DNA of 64,000 nt from Dokdonia sp. PRO95 (GTDB lineage: Bacteria; Bacteroidota; Bacteroidia; Flavobacteriales; Flavobacteriaceae): contig NZ_CM001837.1 of assembly GCF_000355805.1 (NCBI RefSeq), positions 1,251,408 to 1,315,407 of the forward strand, read 5' to 3'. This document shows positions 35,636 to 43,693 of the stretch, one piece after another. Every line of letters begins with the position of its first letter. Position 1 is the stretch's first letter. Position numbers and translations under genes: made by a program. Under the pieces are notes generated by a model. It made no database searches. It worked only from the letters and a program-made list of their open reading frames with translations, and was not told the origin of the DNA.

Positions 35636-36417
35636 TGAAGAAGCTAGGCTACATATTATTAGTAATAGTGCTCGCAAGTTGCGGAGGGGCAAAGAAAGTT
35701 ACTACCACAGAGACGGTAGAAGATATTTCTTCTAAGCGCCTTGTAAAGGAATATTATAATAATGCGATAGATTTTACAACTTTTGACGCTCGTACAAAAA
35801 TTAAGTATAGGGATAAAAAAGGAACTAAACCTACAGTTACTCTTACTATCCGTATTGAAAAGGATAAACAAATCTGGATGAATGCATCCTTGATAGGTTT
35901 TTCTGGTGCTCGTGCTTTAATAACTCCACAAAAGGTGCAGTTTTATGATAAGCTCAACAATCAGTACTTTGACGGTGACTTTGCATTTTTAAGTCAGTAT
36001 CTCGGTGTAGAAATAGACTTTTTCCAATTGCAGCGTTTACTTACTGGGCAAACTGTGTATGACTTGAGAGAAGGGAAGTATACGTTTAAAGAAACTCAAA
36101 ATGGCTACGAGGTTACTCCAAGAAAGCAACTTGATGAAGTTAGTTTATTTTTTGGGATTAATACTCAAAACTTTGTTACTCAAGAACAACGCATAGAGCA
36201 AAAGGATAATGGAGGATCACTTGATATTGCATATGGTGATTATAAAGAAGTAGGAAATAAAATCTTTCCTTTCTTGCTAGATATCCTCGCAGATGATGGT
36301 AAGAATCAATCACAGGTTCAAATTGAGTATCGCGATATTGATTTAAACGGAGAAGTACGCATGCCATTCTCTATTCCTTCTGGTTACCAAGAAATCAAGC
36401 TCAATGCAAAAAAGTAA
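35635..36417 (+). CDS. DUF4292 lipoprotein (LolB-like)
   Basis: A 260-residue lipoprotein: signal peptide with lipobox VLASC (Cys16), then a LolA/LolB-like beta-sandwich with DARTKIKYRDKKG and the family-typical IWMNASLIGFSGARALITP. DUF4292 is common in Bacteroidota and may act in lipoprotein delivery to the outer membrane. It is translationally coupled to the TPR gene (TAATG) and overlaps the EnvC-like gene by 14 bases, so the three form one envelope operon. Confidence 0.82.
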   Translation: MKKLGYILLVIVLASCGGAKKVTTTETVEDISSKRLVKEYYNNAIDFTTFDARTKIKYRDKKGTKPTVTLTIRIEKDKQIWMNASLIGFSGARALITPQKVQFYDKLNNQYFDGDFAFLSQYLGVEIDFFQLQRLLTGQTVYDLREGKYTFKETQNGYEVTPRKQLDEVSLFFGINTQNFVTQEQRIEQKDNGGSLDIAYGDYKEVGNKIFPFLLDILADDGKNQSQVQIEYRDIDLNGEVRMPFSIPSGYQEIKLNAKK

Positions 36418-37636
36418 GTTAGCATACACCTTTATTGTAAGCTGTTTCTTGACGTTGTTTATGTCTCAAGCAGCCTTTGGGCAGAGTGCAAAGCAAAGAC
36501 AGCTAGAACAACGCAGAGAGGCTCTTAAAAAGGAAATGCAGCAATTGCAACGCTTGCGCGAAACAAATAAGAAGAAAGAAATATCTATCCTCACACAAGT
36601 AGAAGATCTAGATACAAAAATTAGACTGCGATCAGACCTTATTAAAATAACTAACAGTCAGGCCAACTTGCTCACTCGTGAGATTAATGAGAACCTCGAG
36701 AAAATGGAAAATCTACGCAAGGAACTTGCTATTCTCAAAGAAGACTATAGTGATATGATACGTAAGTCTTATAAAAGCAAGAGTGGTCAGAGTAAGATTA
36801 TGTTCCTCTTATCTAGTGAGAGCTTCAAACAAGCATATAAGCGTACGCAATACATGAAGCAGTATGCAAATTACCGCAAGAAACAAGGCTTGCAAATTAA
36901 GGAGCGCACCACACTTATTCAAGAAACAAATAAGAAGCTAGTAAAACAAAAAGGTGATAAGGAAGCCCTTATTGCAGAGAATCGTATAGCTAGACGAGAG
37001 CTTGATAAAGAGAAAGAACGTCAAGATGAGCTTGTAAAAGAGATTAGAAAAAAATCAAGTAGTTACATTGCCCAGATTAAAACTAAACAACGAGAGGCAG
37101 ATCGCATAGATAGACAAATAGATAAACTCATTGCAGATGCTATTGCAGCAAGTAATAAAAAGGCAGGAAAGTCGGCTAGCAGTAAGACATTTGCTATGAC
37201 TCCTGCAGAGGTTGCACTAGCTAAAGAGTTTTCTGGAAACAAAGGAAGATTAATATGGCCAGTAGTGCGAGGTAGAGTCACTCGTCGCTTTGGTAAATCT
37301 GCACACCCTACGCTACCTGGAATCACACTTACTAATAGCGGTGTAGATATTGAGACAGCACCAGACGCAGCAGTGAGAGCCGTGTTTGCCGGAGAGGTTA
37401 CTCAAATACAGGATATGCAAGGAGGTGCCATTACAGTTTTTATACGTCATGGAGATTATCTTACTGTCTATACAAATCTTAAGAGTATCAAGGTGAAGCA
37501 GGGCGACCAAGTTTCCTTTAAGCAAGAGATAGGACAAGTAACGCGCAATGCCTTTAGCGGTAAGAGTATTCTTAAATTTTCGGTACGTAAAAACACTTCA
37601 AAACTCAATCCAGCAGACTGGGTACTTAATATGTAA
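36404..37636 (+). CDS. EnvC-like murein hydrolase activator (degenerate M23)
   Basis: A 410-residue protein: a signal peptide ending near AAFGQ (about 21-27), a coiled coil (about 28-250) and a C-terminal LytM/M23 domain (about 280-405). The zinc ligands of active M23 peptidases are lost: the first His of HxGxD is replaced in TNSGVDIET, and the HxH pair reads YTN in HGDYLTVYTNL. This matches EnvC/NlpD-type activators that switch on amidases at the division site rather than cutting themselves. A near copy of the palindrome lies at 36551-36563. Confidence 0.88.
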   Translation: MQKSKLAYTFIVSCFLTLFMSQAAFGQSAKQRQLEQRREALKKEMQQLQRLRETNKKKEISILTQVEDLDTKIRLRSDLIKITNSQANLLTREINENLEKMENLRKELAILKEDYSDMIRKSYKSKSGQSKIMFLLSSESFKQAYKRTQYMKQYANYRKKQGLQIKERTTLIQETNKKLVKQKGDKEALIAENRIARRELDKEKERQDELVKEIRKKSSSYIAQIKTKQREADRIDRQIDKLIADAIAASNKKAGKSASSKTFAMTPAEVALAKEFSGNKGRLIWPVVRGRVTRRFGKSAHPTLPGITLTNSGVDIETAPDAAVRAVFAGEVTQIQDMQGGAITVFIRHGDYLTVYTNLKSIKVKQGDQVSFKQEIGQVTRNAFSGKSILKFSVRKNTSKLNPADWVLNM

Positions 37637-37647
37637 TGTTCTTTTTG

Positions 37648-37663
37648 CGCTTTCGCGAAAGCG
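37648..37663. repeat. Dispersed palindrome, intergenic
   Basis: Perfect 16-base copy 12 bases after the EnvC-like stop, preceded by a T-run on the plus strand. Confidence 0.95.
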
Positions 37664-37750
37664 TACTTCTAAATATCATTTGGCACTTCATTTATGTTTT
37701 TTGTAATAAGCTTAACATAAGCGTGTTGTATAAGTTTTAAATTTAAGGCT

Positions 37751-38260
37751 ATGAAACATCTTAGCCTCTTACTCTTAATTTTATTCGCTTCAATTATTAG
37801 TGCTCAAAACACTACAACCACGGCAGAACCTCGTTTTTCTCTAAACTCGATAGGTGCGCTACCTAGTAATGTAGGAGAACCCAATAAAGAATTTTATGAT
37901 CAAACACGCACGCTACTTGTGGGTACATCTTTAGGTTATAAGTCTAGCTTGCAAGGTGGGATATCAAGGTCACGTGTAGGTAATGACGAGGTGCTTGAGT
38001 TTCCTCTTATTTTTAGATATCAAGCCACAAAGGGTATAAGTGCATACCTGGGCGTACAAGGACAAGTGGTGAGAGGACCTAATACTAATGGGGCGTTGTT
38101 TACAGAACTTTCTCCTACCATGGGAGTTGATGTGCAATTTACACCAGAGTGGGATGCAGGTATTCAGTTTGTGGCACCCGTATATCAAAATAGTGCTGCG
38201 CCTGCAGTAAGCTACGAGCTATCACACCCTATGAGATTAAGAACAGGGATTAAATTTTAG
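37751..38260 (+). CDS. Hypothetical outer-membrane-like protein
   Basis: A 169-residue protein with a signal peptide (about 1-19, ending SAQN). The mature region has alternating hydrophobic strands and ends in GIKF with a terminal Phe, a pattern of small outer-membrane beta-barrels. No family recognised. It stands alone between the EnvC-like gene and a CsbD gene. Confidence 0.6.
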   Translation: MKHLSLLLLILFASIISAQNTTTTAEPRFSLNSIGALPSNVGEPNKEFYDQTRTLLVGTSLGYKSSLQGGISRSRVGNDEVLEFPLIFRYQATKGISAYLGVQGQVVRGPNTNGALFTELSPTMGVDVQFTPEWDAGIQFVAPVYQNSAAPAVSYELSHPMRLRTGIKF

Positions 38261-38372
38261 TGTTTACTAGGCTTGCAAACTTTAGCACAACCATAACACT
38301 TTTTAATACTCTCTTATTACAATAAAGCGCTCATTAAAAGTAATTTAGTGGTAAATTTAAAAAGAGAAGATT

Positions 38373-38558
38373 ATGAACAGCACAGAACTAGAAGGAAAGT
38401 GGAATCAAGTAAAAGGAGAGTTTAAACAGAAATACGGAAAGCACTTTGACGACGACGAGACATTTGCAGATGGAAAATTTGATGAAGTTGTAGGTCGTAT
38501 CCAAGAAAAAACTGGAAAAACCAAAGAAGCTATTAAAGAAGAAGTAGAGAAGTGGTAA
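38373..38558 (+). CDS. CsbD family stress protein
   Basis: A 61-residue acidic/basic protein matching the CsbD-like family: ELEGKWNQVKGEFKQKYG near the start and two repeats of KxxEVVGRIQEKTGK. CsbD-like proteins are induced by stress and have no proven biochemical role. The gene ends just before a strong bidirectional terminator. Confidence 0.9.
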   Translation: MNSTELEGKWNQVKGEFKQKYGKHFDDDETFADGKFDEVVGRIQEKTGKTKEAIKEEVEKW

Positions 38559-38570
38559 ACACCACAAGCA

Positions 38571-38601
38571 TAAAAAAAAGCCTCGAATTGGAGGCTTTTT
38601 T
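38571..38601. terminator. Bidirectional intrinsic terminator
   Basis: GCCTC (38580-38584), loop GAATTG, GAGGC (38591-38595), flanked by eight A on the left and six T on the right. It serves the CsbD gene and the convergent thioesterase gene, whose stop is at 38605. Confidence 0.9.
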
Positions 38602-38604
38602 GCG

Positions 38605-39114
38605 TTATATAAATAAAGCTTTAAGCTCTGTTGCGTCTTCTGGTTTCATCTTACCAGCGAGCACAAGAGATAGTTGCTTACGTCGCAGTGCGGCGTCATA
38701 TCGTTTCTTCTCAAGATCAGACTCTGGAGTTACCTGTGGTACTAGAACTGGGATTCCTTGCTCATCTACGGCAACAAAGGTATAAATTGCTTCATTAGCC
38801 TGCGATTTTAAGCCGCTTTCACGGTCTTCTATCCACACATCAATTACTATCTCCATAGAGGTTCTAAAAGCGCGAGAAATCTTTGCTTCTACAGTTACTA
38901 CACTTCCTAGAGGAACCATGCGGTTAAAGGCTACGTGGTTTACAGATGCAGTTACTACAATACGACGAGAGTGTCGTCTTGCAGCAATACTTGCAGCTCT
39001 ATCCATACGAGCGAGTAACTCACCTCCAAAGAGATTACCCAAAGGGTTAGTCTCACTAGGTAGTACTAAGTCTGTTAGTATAGTTTTTGAATCAGTAGGC
39101 GTACGTGCTTCCAT
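38605..39114 (-). CDS. Acyl-CoA thioesterase (hotdog fold)
   Basis: A 169-residue YciA/acyl-CoA-hydrolase-type hotdog protein. NPLGNLFGGELLARMDRAASIAARRHS (about 23-49) contains the catalytic Asp in its conserved helix, and VVTASVNHVAFNRMVPLGSVVTVEA follows. It hydrolyses acyl-CoA thioesters in the cytosol, typically medium or long chains. Own promoter box upstream. Confidence 0.9.
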   Translation of the reverse strand: MEARTPTDSKTILTDLVLPSETNPLGNLFGGELLARMDRAASIAARRHSRRIVVTASVNHVAFNRMVPLGSVVTVEAKISRAFRTSMEIVIDVWIEDRESGLKSQANEAIYTFVAVDEQGIPVLVPQVTPESDLEKKRYDAALRRKQLSLVLAGKMKPEDATELKALFI

Positions 39115-39132
39115 TACATTTCAATTTTGGCG

Positions 39133-39140
39133 CAAAGGTA
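39133..39140 (-). promoter_or_regulatory. Putative thioesterase promoter -7 box
   Basis: CAAAGGTA on the plus strand reads TACCTTTG on the minus strand, 18 bases before the thioesterase ATG. Confidence 0.45.
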
Positions 39141-39180
39141 CGTCAAACTCGAAAGGTTAAAAATGAAAATGTGAAAAGGA

Positions 39181-40116
39181 TTAATTCATTTCTTGTACAA
39201 GAAGCCATGCTTCTTTGTTATCTGTACTGCGTATTGATTTTAATGCAGCTAGTGCTTCTTGTGAGTCTGTATAGCTTCCATACACTACTTGATGAAGGCC
39301 ATATTTATTAGTTCCTATCTTGCGAGCCTTAAAACCTTGTTCTGTAAGTTGGTCCACACGTGTTTGTGCATTTTCTTCCATACGGAAAGCTCCTGCAACA
39401 ATGTGATAGCTCCCTACAGGCTTTGTAAGTGATAGCTTAATCGCTGGTAGCGGATTAGGTATCTCAAAAGTAGCTTCTTGAATTTTATCTTCAAGTTGCT
39501 CTTTTGCCTCTTGATGAGACACATAGTTATGCTGCTCTACATCTTTTACATAGTTAAATCCTACAGCGCCTATAAGTCCAAAAGCGATTACAGCCGCAGC
39601 TGCATACTTCATCCACGAGCTCGTTGCCTTGCGTTCTGGAGTAAAAGCTATAGGAGTTGTGCTTTCTAGAGCAGTAACTTCTTCTTTGTATACTTCTCTT
39701 AAAATCTCTGGAGAGGTAAATGAAGAAAGACCAAAAGAATCTGTAAGATAATTAAGGTGGTATGATGGCTCAAACTGTAACCTGCTTTCTGTGTCTAGAG
39801 AAAGAGTACCTATGTTTGATAGTGTTTGTGCTTCTCCCTTATGAAGACTGTCAAATAGAAAACGAACGTATGTTTTAATACGAGTACTCGCTTCCTCATG
39901 AGGGATCATCTCAGTTTTAGAAATATAATTTGCTAGCAATCCATCGCTATCTGTAAGTTGCGCGTTAAAAGAAAGTTTCTTCTTGGGCGGGTAGAAGGCA
40001 TGGGTTGTTGAGTGAATCTGTGCACTCTGGATCTGAGTCAAAAAAGCCCCAAAACCAGGTAATATCACACATTCATATCTATATAATAAATCGCTTATGT
40101 ACTGATCTAACTGCAT
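39181..40116 (-). CDS. HU-CCDC81 and SPOR domain protein
   Basis: A 311-residue protein. The first half (about 1-130) looks like the prokaryotic HU/CCDC81-type domain, with QYISDLLYRYECVILPGFGAF and the Ile/Gly pattern NIGTLSLD. A membrane helix (about 170-190) follows, then a SPOR domain (about 232-308, GSYHIVAGAFRMEENA) that binds denuded glycan strands at the septum. The protein therefore may link a DNA-associated-type domain in the cytosol to peptidoglycan. Near-leaderless promoter box upstream. Confidence 0.85.
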   Translation of the reverse strand: MQLDQYISDLLYRYECVILPGFGAFLTQIQSAQIHSTTHAFYPPKKKLSFNAQLTDSDGLLANYISKTEMIPHEEASTRIKTYVRFLFDSLHKGEAQTLSNIGTLSLDTESRLQFEPSYHLNYLTDSFGLSSFTSPEILREVYKEEVTALESTTPIAFTPERKATSSWMKYAAAAVIAFGLIGAVGFNYVKDVEQHNYVSHQEAKEQLEDKIQEATFEIPNPLPAIKLSLTKPVGSYHIVAGAFRMEENAQTRVDQLTEQGFKARKIGTNKYGLHQVVYGSYTDSQEALAALKSIRSTDNKEAWLLVQEMN

Positions 40117-40120
40117 AATT

Positions 40121-40128
40121 CAAAATTA
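40121..40128 (-). promoter_or_regulatory. Putative near-leaderless promoter -7 box
   Basis: CAAAATTA on the plus strand reads TAATTTTG on the minus strand, ending four bases before the HU/SPOR ATG. This spacing leaves almost no leader. Confidence 0.5.
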
Positions 40129-40217
40129 ATCAAAATGCATAACCCTCCAAGATTTAGTGATTTATTTTATTAACAGATATAATAGTTGTTACTTAGATGT
40201 CTTAAAATCAACAGTTA

Positions 40218-41321
40218 ATGTCCGAAAAAGAATTACTTTCCTTGCTTACATTACAACATACTCCTAATCTAGGTGATGGTACCATCAAGAAATTAATACA
40301 ACAATTTGGGAGTGCAGAGGAGGTACTAAAACAGTCCAAAACCACGCTTCTCAAAATAGATGGGATAGGAAATCATAAACTTAGTGCCTTCGGTGAGGAG
40401 AAGTATTACGCTTTCGCGAAAGAAGAACTTTCTTTCATTCAGTCTAATGATATTAAGCCAACTACCTACACAGACCCAGACTATCCACAGCGGTTGAAAT
40501 ATTGTATAGACGGACCAGTTGTTCTCTTTTCTCGAGGGAATATTAACTGGAATAATCCGCGAGTCATAAGTATTGTGGGAACTCGTAAAATCACTACTTA
40601 TGGTGAGCATTTCTTAAAAAAGTTCATAAAAGAGATAGCTCCGCTCAATCCACTTATTATTTCGGGATTTGCTTATGGAGTAGATATTACAGCTCATAAA
40701 GCGTGTATTGACCACGGTTTACAAAACATAGGCGTACTTGCTCACGGCCTTAATCAAGTGTATCCTAAAGTACACAGCAAGTATATGAGCGGAGTAGAGG
40801 CAAACGGAGGTTTTGTTACAGATTTCTGGAGTCGTAGTAGTTTTGTGCATACTAACTTCTTGCAGCGCAACCGGATTATAGCAGGCCTCTCTGAAGCGAC
40901 TATTGTGATTGAATCTGCCGAGAAAGGAGGTTCTCTTGTCACTGCAGATTTTGCAAATGGCTACAATCGCGATGTATTTGCGGTACCAGGTCGAGCAGAC
41001 GATAAGCAAAGTTTAGGGTGTAATAATCTCATCAAACAACAACGAGCAAATCTCATGACAAGCGCAGCCGACCTTGTGTATATTCTCAACTGGAAACTAG
41101 AAGAAAAACAGCAGCCAGCCGTTCAAAAACAACTTTTTGTAGAACTCACAGAAGAAGAAAAGGTCGTGTGGCGATTCCTTAACGAGAATGGAAAAGAGCT
41201 TATGGATATTATTGCTCTCAACTGCAAGCTACCCACTTTTAAAATCGCGAGTATATTATTGCAAATGGAACTTAAAGGAGTGGTAAGACCATTGCCAGGG
41301 AAGTTGTTTGAGTTGACTTAA
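40218..41321 (+). CDS. dprA: DNA processing protein DprA
   Basis: A 367-residue DprA. HhH-like start, Rossmann core with VGTRKITTYGE (about 117-127), SGFAYGVDITAHKACIDHG and RNRIIAGLSEATIVIESAEKGGSLVTADFAN, and a C-terminal winged-helix segment. DprA loads RecA on incoming single-stranded DNA during transformation. It is the only competence gene in the window. The palindrome encodes YAFAKE at about 63-68. Confidence 0.95.
   Translation: MSEKELLSLLTLQHTPNLGDGTIKKLIQQFGSAEEVLKQSKTTLLKIDGIGNHKLSAFGEEKYYAFAKEELSFIQSNDIKPTTYTDPDYPQRLKYCIDGPVVLFSRGNINWNNPRVISIVGTRKITTYGEHFLKKFIKEIAPLNPLIISGFAYGVDITAHKACIDHGLQNIGVLAHGLNQVYPKVHSKYMSGVEANGGFVTDFWSRSSFVHTNFLQRNRIIAGLSEATIVIESAEKGGSLVTADFANGYNRDVFAVPGRADDKQSLGCNNLIKQQRANLMTSAADLVYILNWKLEEKQQPAVQKQLFVELTEEEKVVWRFLNENGKELMDIIALNCKLPTFKIASILLQMELKGVVRPLPGKLFELT
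40409..40422. repeat. Dispersed palindrome, in CDS
   Basis: CGCTTTCGCGAAAG in dprA, read as AFAK in a helical region. Confidence 0.9.
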
Positions 41322-41417
41322 TCTTTGAAATATTTTAAGAGGTTTGGTTATGAGTTAGTTACTCTCATCGTAAGTGTGTACTTTATAGATAATGCACTTA
41401 TAAGAGGTTGAGAACAT

Positions 41418-41430
41418 TTTCGCGAAAGCG
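41418..41430. repeat. Dispersed palindrome, intergenic
   Basis: TTTCGCGAAAGCG in the 197-base gap between dprA and the lipoprotein gene. Confidence 0.85.
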
Positions 41431-41466
41431 AAATTAAAACACAATGACCTAATAGTTAGTTGTTTA

Positions 41467-41474
41467 TATTTTTG
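41467..41474 (+). promoter_or_regulatory. Putative -7 box TATTTTTG
   Basis: Exact TAnnTTTG match 44 bases before the lipoprotein ATG. Confidence 0.45.
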
Positions 41475-41518
41475 GCACGCCGTTTGAATACTGTTAAGGG
41501 AATCAAAAAACAAACAGT

Positions 41519-42481
41519 ATGAAAACGATCAAACATTTTTTTGCAGTAGCGCTCGTCGCCGTGTTGTTTACTTCTTGTTATACAGAAGAGATCGTAGTAG
41601 TAGATCCTTATGTTGAAGTAAATAATGGACCTTCACTTAACCAAGTGTTAAGTCAGTATGAAATATTTTATGTAGATATTGATGCCTCTTCCGGTAACCT
41701 TACCGTGCCGTTTTTACAAAAGGCATTTACAGTATCCTTTAGAAATGGAACCATCTTTGCAAACAATAACTTATCTGGTCTAGGTCAGAACGGTGGAGGA
41801 TTTGGTATTGATGTAGGAGCATATGACACCTTTGACTATGAGCTAGATGCATACCATGATCTAGATGGTGATTATTCCTTTGATGTTCGTGTATTATCTA
41901 GCAATGAGATAGAGTTATTTCACCCATCAACTGGAGCAGTTTATATTCTAGTAGGATACCAGAGAAGCACTTTTGATTATGACTTGGTTTTTTATAACAA
42001 CATCCATTACTTCTTACAGGAATTTGAAGCTTGGGAGAAAATATACACCAGTGAAGAAGGAGAAATAAATCCTTTTGATAATGAGAATTTCTTACAGTTT
42101 TTACCTGCGGGACAGTCTGGAAACTTTAGAAGCTCTGAAGATGGAAACGGAACATCTACAAATAATATCTTTTGGGACTATGATGGAATCTATGATGTAA
42201 ATGATGTGCCTGGAGATTTCTACTTAAAGACTTTAACATTAGATTATAATTTTCCAGACAATGAGTTCTTTGACCTTACCGTTATTGATGATGAAACGAT
42301 AGAGCTGTTTCAAGTAAATACAGGAACTACTTACCAGTTTAGAGGTAGAGGTTATATCCAGTTTAGAACAGCAACAGATGGAAAGAGTAAAAATGCTCCG
42401 AAACTTCGTAAGAAAACGGCAGACATTAAAGCAGAAATAAAAGCGCTTACCGAAAAGAAAGCAGCAGCGCTTAAAAAGTAA
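41519..42481 (+). CDS. Secreted lipoprotein of unknown function
   Basis: A 320-residue lipoprotein: lipobox VLFTSC (Cys20), then Asp/Tyr/Phe-rich repeats (two related halves, about 45-150 and 180-285, each with a LDxDYxFDVRV or LTLDYNFPDNEFFDLTV strand followed by ExIELF). The tail (about 289-320) is Lys/Ala-rich. Homologues may be listed as nicotinic acid mononucleotide adenylyltransferase (from memory), but no nucleotidyltransferase motif is present; the real nadD is at 43694. Function unknown. Confidence 0.7.
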   Translation: MKTIKHFFAVALVAVLFTSCYTEEIVVVDPYVEVNNGPSLNQVLSQYEIFYVDIDASSGNLTVPFLQKAFTVSFRNGTIFANNNLSGLGQNGGGFGIDVGAYDTFDYELDAYHDLDGDYSFDVRVLSSNEIELFHPSTGAVYILVGYQRSTFDYDLVFYNNIHYFLQEFEAWEKIYTSEEGEINPFDNENFLQFLPAGQSGNFRSSEDGNGTSTNNIFWDYDGIYDVNDVPGDFYLKTLTLDYNFPDNEFFDLTVIDDETIELFQVNTGTTYQFRGRGYIQFRTATDGKSKNAPKLRKKTADIKAEIKALTEKKAAALKK

Positions 42482-42540
42482 CAATCACTGCACTAACCAT
42501 AGCAGTGTAGTTTAAGATTTTTTGGTTGGTTATTTAGTTG

Positions 42541-42586
42541 GAGAATCCTCACCTAAGTGTTACTTAGTGTGGGGATTCTCTTTTTT
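42541..42586 (+). terminator. Strong intrinsic terminator
   Basis: GAGAATCCTCAC (42541-42552) pairs with GTGGGGATTCTC (42569-42580, one G-U pair). An inner CTAAG/CTTAG stem sits between, and six T follow (42581-42586). It ends the lipoprotein transcript. Confidence 0.9.
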
Positions 42587-42759
42587 ATGAAGTGACTCAT
42601 GTAAGCAAGATTTTACAGAAACATAGATAATCTACTCAAATGTTAGGTAAGGGTTAATATACTTTCAGATTTACTAAAGTCATCATAACAATGTATTGAT
42701 AACTCTAGGTTTTTTGTAAATTGACTACACAATAAAAACACTAACTAAATATTATAATT

Positions 42760-43260
42760 ATGGGATTATTTTCATTCATTAAAAATGCAGGAGCAAAAGT
42801 TTTTGGAATAGGAAAAACAGATGCAGAAGAAGCAGCAGAAGCAGCAGCGGTAGCTGAAGAAAAGATTGCAATGGAAAATGCAAAAGCAGCAAGTAACATG
42901 GCAGAAACTATTAATGACCTTGGTCTTGATGTTGATAACCTTGATATCTCAATAGATGGAGATGTTGCTGTAGTTACTGGAAGTGCAAACGATCAAGCAA
43001 CTAAAGAAAAGGTAATCCTTGTAGTAGGAAACTCTACAGGTATTGCAACGGTAGACGATAGACTTACTGTTGAGAACCCAGAGCCAGAAGCTCGTTTTTA
43101 TACAGTAGAAAAAGGAGATTCTTTAAGTAAGATCTCAAAAGCGATGTACGGAGACCCAATGAAGTACCCACAAATTTTTGAAGCAAATAAGCCTATGCTT
43201 AAAGACGTAGATTTAATTTATCCAGGTCAAGTATTACGTATTCCTCACTTAGAGAAATAA
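42760..43260 (+). CDS. BON and LysM domain protein (Kbp/YgaU-like)
   Basis: A 166-residue protein close in plan to E. coli Kbp (YgaU): start GLFSFIKNAGAKVFG, an Ala/Glu-rich helix, a BON domain (about 50-105) and a LysM domain (about 112-163) with YTVEKGDSLSKISKAMYG and IFEANKPMLK...IYPGQVLRIP. Kbp binds potassium in the cytosol of E. coli; there is no signal peptide here. Own transcription unit with terminators on both sides. Confidence 0.88.
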   Translation: MGLFSFIKNAGAKVFGIGKTDAEEAAEAAAVAEEKIAMENAKAASNMAETINDLGLDVDNLDISIDGDVAVVTGSANDQATKEKVILVVGNSTGIATVDDRLTVENPEPEARFYTVEKGDSLSKISKAMYGDPMKYPQIFEANKPMLKDVDLIYPGQVLRIPHLEK

Positions 43261-43293
43261 AAGAAAGCGCTCAAGCGCGATTATAGACTAATT

Positions 43294-43342
43294 AAAAGAA
43301 CAAATATGAAGGGCGATAGTCTGGAATGTTTGTTCTTTTTTT
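43294..43342. terminator. Putative terminator after the BON-LysM gene
   Basis: AAAAGAACAAA (43294-43304) pairs with TTTGTTCTTTT (43329-43339), large loop, followed by a T-tract. It is symmetric enough to serve the convergent 43359 gene too. A smaller GCGC-TCAA-GCGC hairpin precedes it (43267-43278). Confidence 0.55.
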
Positions 43343-43358
43343 TATGTAATAAATTCAT

Positions 43359-43688
43359 CTAGTTTAATGAACCAAAAATGTGCAGAACCTCTTTGCTCAT
43401 ATTCATTAAGACTAATATCCAGAATACTACAGCGAGCCCTGCAAAGAGTTTTGCTTTGCCCAGGTGAGTATTATGAGGTTCTTTTCGAGCCTTGACGTAT
43501 TTTATAATTGTAAAGACACTGGAAACAATAAATATTGCCGTGGCAAAACCTGTTAAAAAATCAGGTAAGTCATTACTTGATTTAATGACTCTGTTTAATA
43601 CAAAATATACTAGAAAAGACACAACCATCATAAGTCCATAGTAAGTGGCTTCTTTTGTATTTTGGTCAGTGAGATCTCTTTTAGGCAT
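43359..43688 (-). CDS. Small membrane protein, unknown
   Basis: A 109-residue protein with three hydrophobic segments (about 15-33, 45-63, 80-100) and short charged loops. It starts five bases after nadD's stop in transcription order, closing the yicC-gmk-hopJ-nadD run. No family recognised. Confidence 0.6.
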   Translation of the reverse strand: MPKRDLTDQNTKEATYYGLMMVVSFLVYFVLNRVIKSSNDLPDFLTGFATAIFIVSSVFTIIKYVKARKEPHNTHLGKAKLFAGLAVVFWILVLMNMSKEVLHIFGSLN

Positions 43689-43693
43689 CAGGA

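Noticed and set aside
36551-36563. CGCTTGCGCGAAA in the EnvC-like gene
   Set aside because: One mismatch inside the core and no right arm; could be chance in a coiled-coil Arg/Leu/Glu-rich stretch, so it is only mentioned.
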